Shown in pieces: positions 14,192 to 14,231 of a DNA stretch of 14,231 nt; the stretch's first letter is position 1, and each line of letters opens with the position of its first letter. Under the pieces are notes generated by a model. The model did not search any database. It saw only the letters and a list, made by a program, of their open reading frames with translations, and was not told where the DNA came from. The translations under genes were made by a program, and so were the position numbers. The stretch is taken from positions 1 to 14,231 of the forward strand of contig CAZRAD010000061.1 in the NCBI GenBank assembly GCA_964597945.1, given 5' to 3'. The DNA is from JAPEKQ01 sp964597945 (lineage in GTDB: Bacteria; Joyebacterota; Joyebacteria; Joyebacterales; Joyebacteraceae).

Positions 14192-14231
14192 AGGACGCTC
14201 CCTGTCGCGGGACGCGACGGTGATGGGCTCT

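Noticed and set aside
1..14231. CRISPR array, insertion sequence, prophage, toxin-antitoxin or defence system
   Set aside because: I saw no direct-repeat arrays, transposase or integrase motifs, target-site duplications, or paired small genes of such types anywhere in the window.

Overview
The window looks like ordinary chromosomal DNA from a GC-rich, Gram-negative (diderm) bacterium. Evidence for a diderm is a complete TolC / membrane-fusion / RND tripartite efflux set, lipoprotein signals and a periplasmic PDZ protein. The gingipain-type (C25) peptidase and the Bacteroidota-style GlmU-like enzyme point towards the FCB superphylum or a nearby uncultured lineage. The promoters are textbook sigma-70 (TTGACA/TAnnnT, 16-18 bp spacers) and most genes have strong AGGAGG/GGAGG ribosome binding sites. 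That argues against Bacteroidota proper, which lack both. This placement is inference; no marker in the window fixes the phylum.

Layout. 1-1680 (-): the first 560 codons of a secreted C25 cysteine peptidase, running off the left edge, behind a sigma-70 promoter and a roughly 229-nt structured leader. 2087-2373: two divergent tRNA genes, Ala(GGC) on - and Leu(CAA) on +, each with its own strong promoter and a 14-15 bp hairpin behind it. 2460-2930 (-): a small lipoprotein with a carboxypeptidase-regulatory-like fold, with a good sigma-54-type -24/-12 element upstream. 3278-3802 (+): a YIP1-family membrane protein. 4097-5176 (+): a secreted protein with two PDZ domains, a C-terminal coiled coil and no protease domain. 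A perfect 15-bp hairpin separates it from the convergent operon.

5382-13295 (-): a tightly packed five-gene unit read tolC-like, membrane-fusion lipoprotein, RND permease, rsgA, GlmU-like nucleotidyltransferase/acetyltransferase. The first three build a drug/metabolite exporter across both membranes. The last two are housekeeping functions (30S ribosome maturation and UDP-GlcNAc-type sugar nucleotide synthesis) that overlap or nearly abut the pump genes and so are probably co-expressed with them. 13382-14191 (-): an inositol-monophosphatase-family gene interrupted by one in-frame TAG, with all family motifs preserved on both sides.

I did not find CRISPR arrays, insertion sequences, integrases, toxin-antitoxin pairs or a clear defence system. 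The points most worth a second look are the structured leader of the C25 gene, the in-frame TAG in the phosphatase gene, the sigma-54-like element and the coupling of rsgA to an efflux pump.
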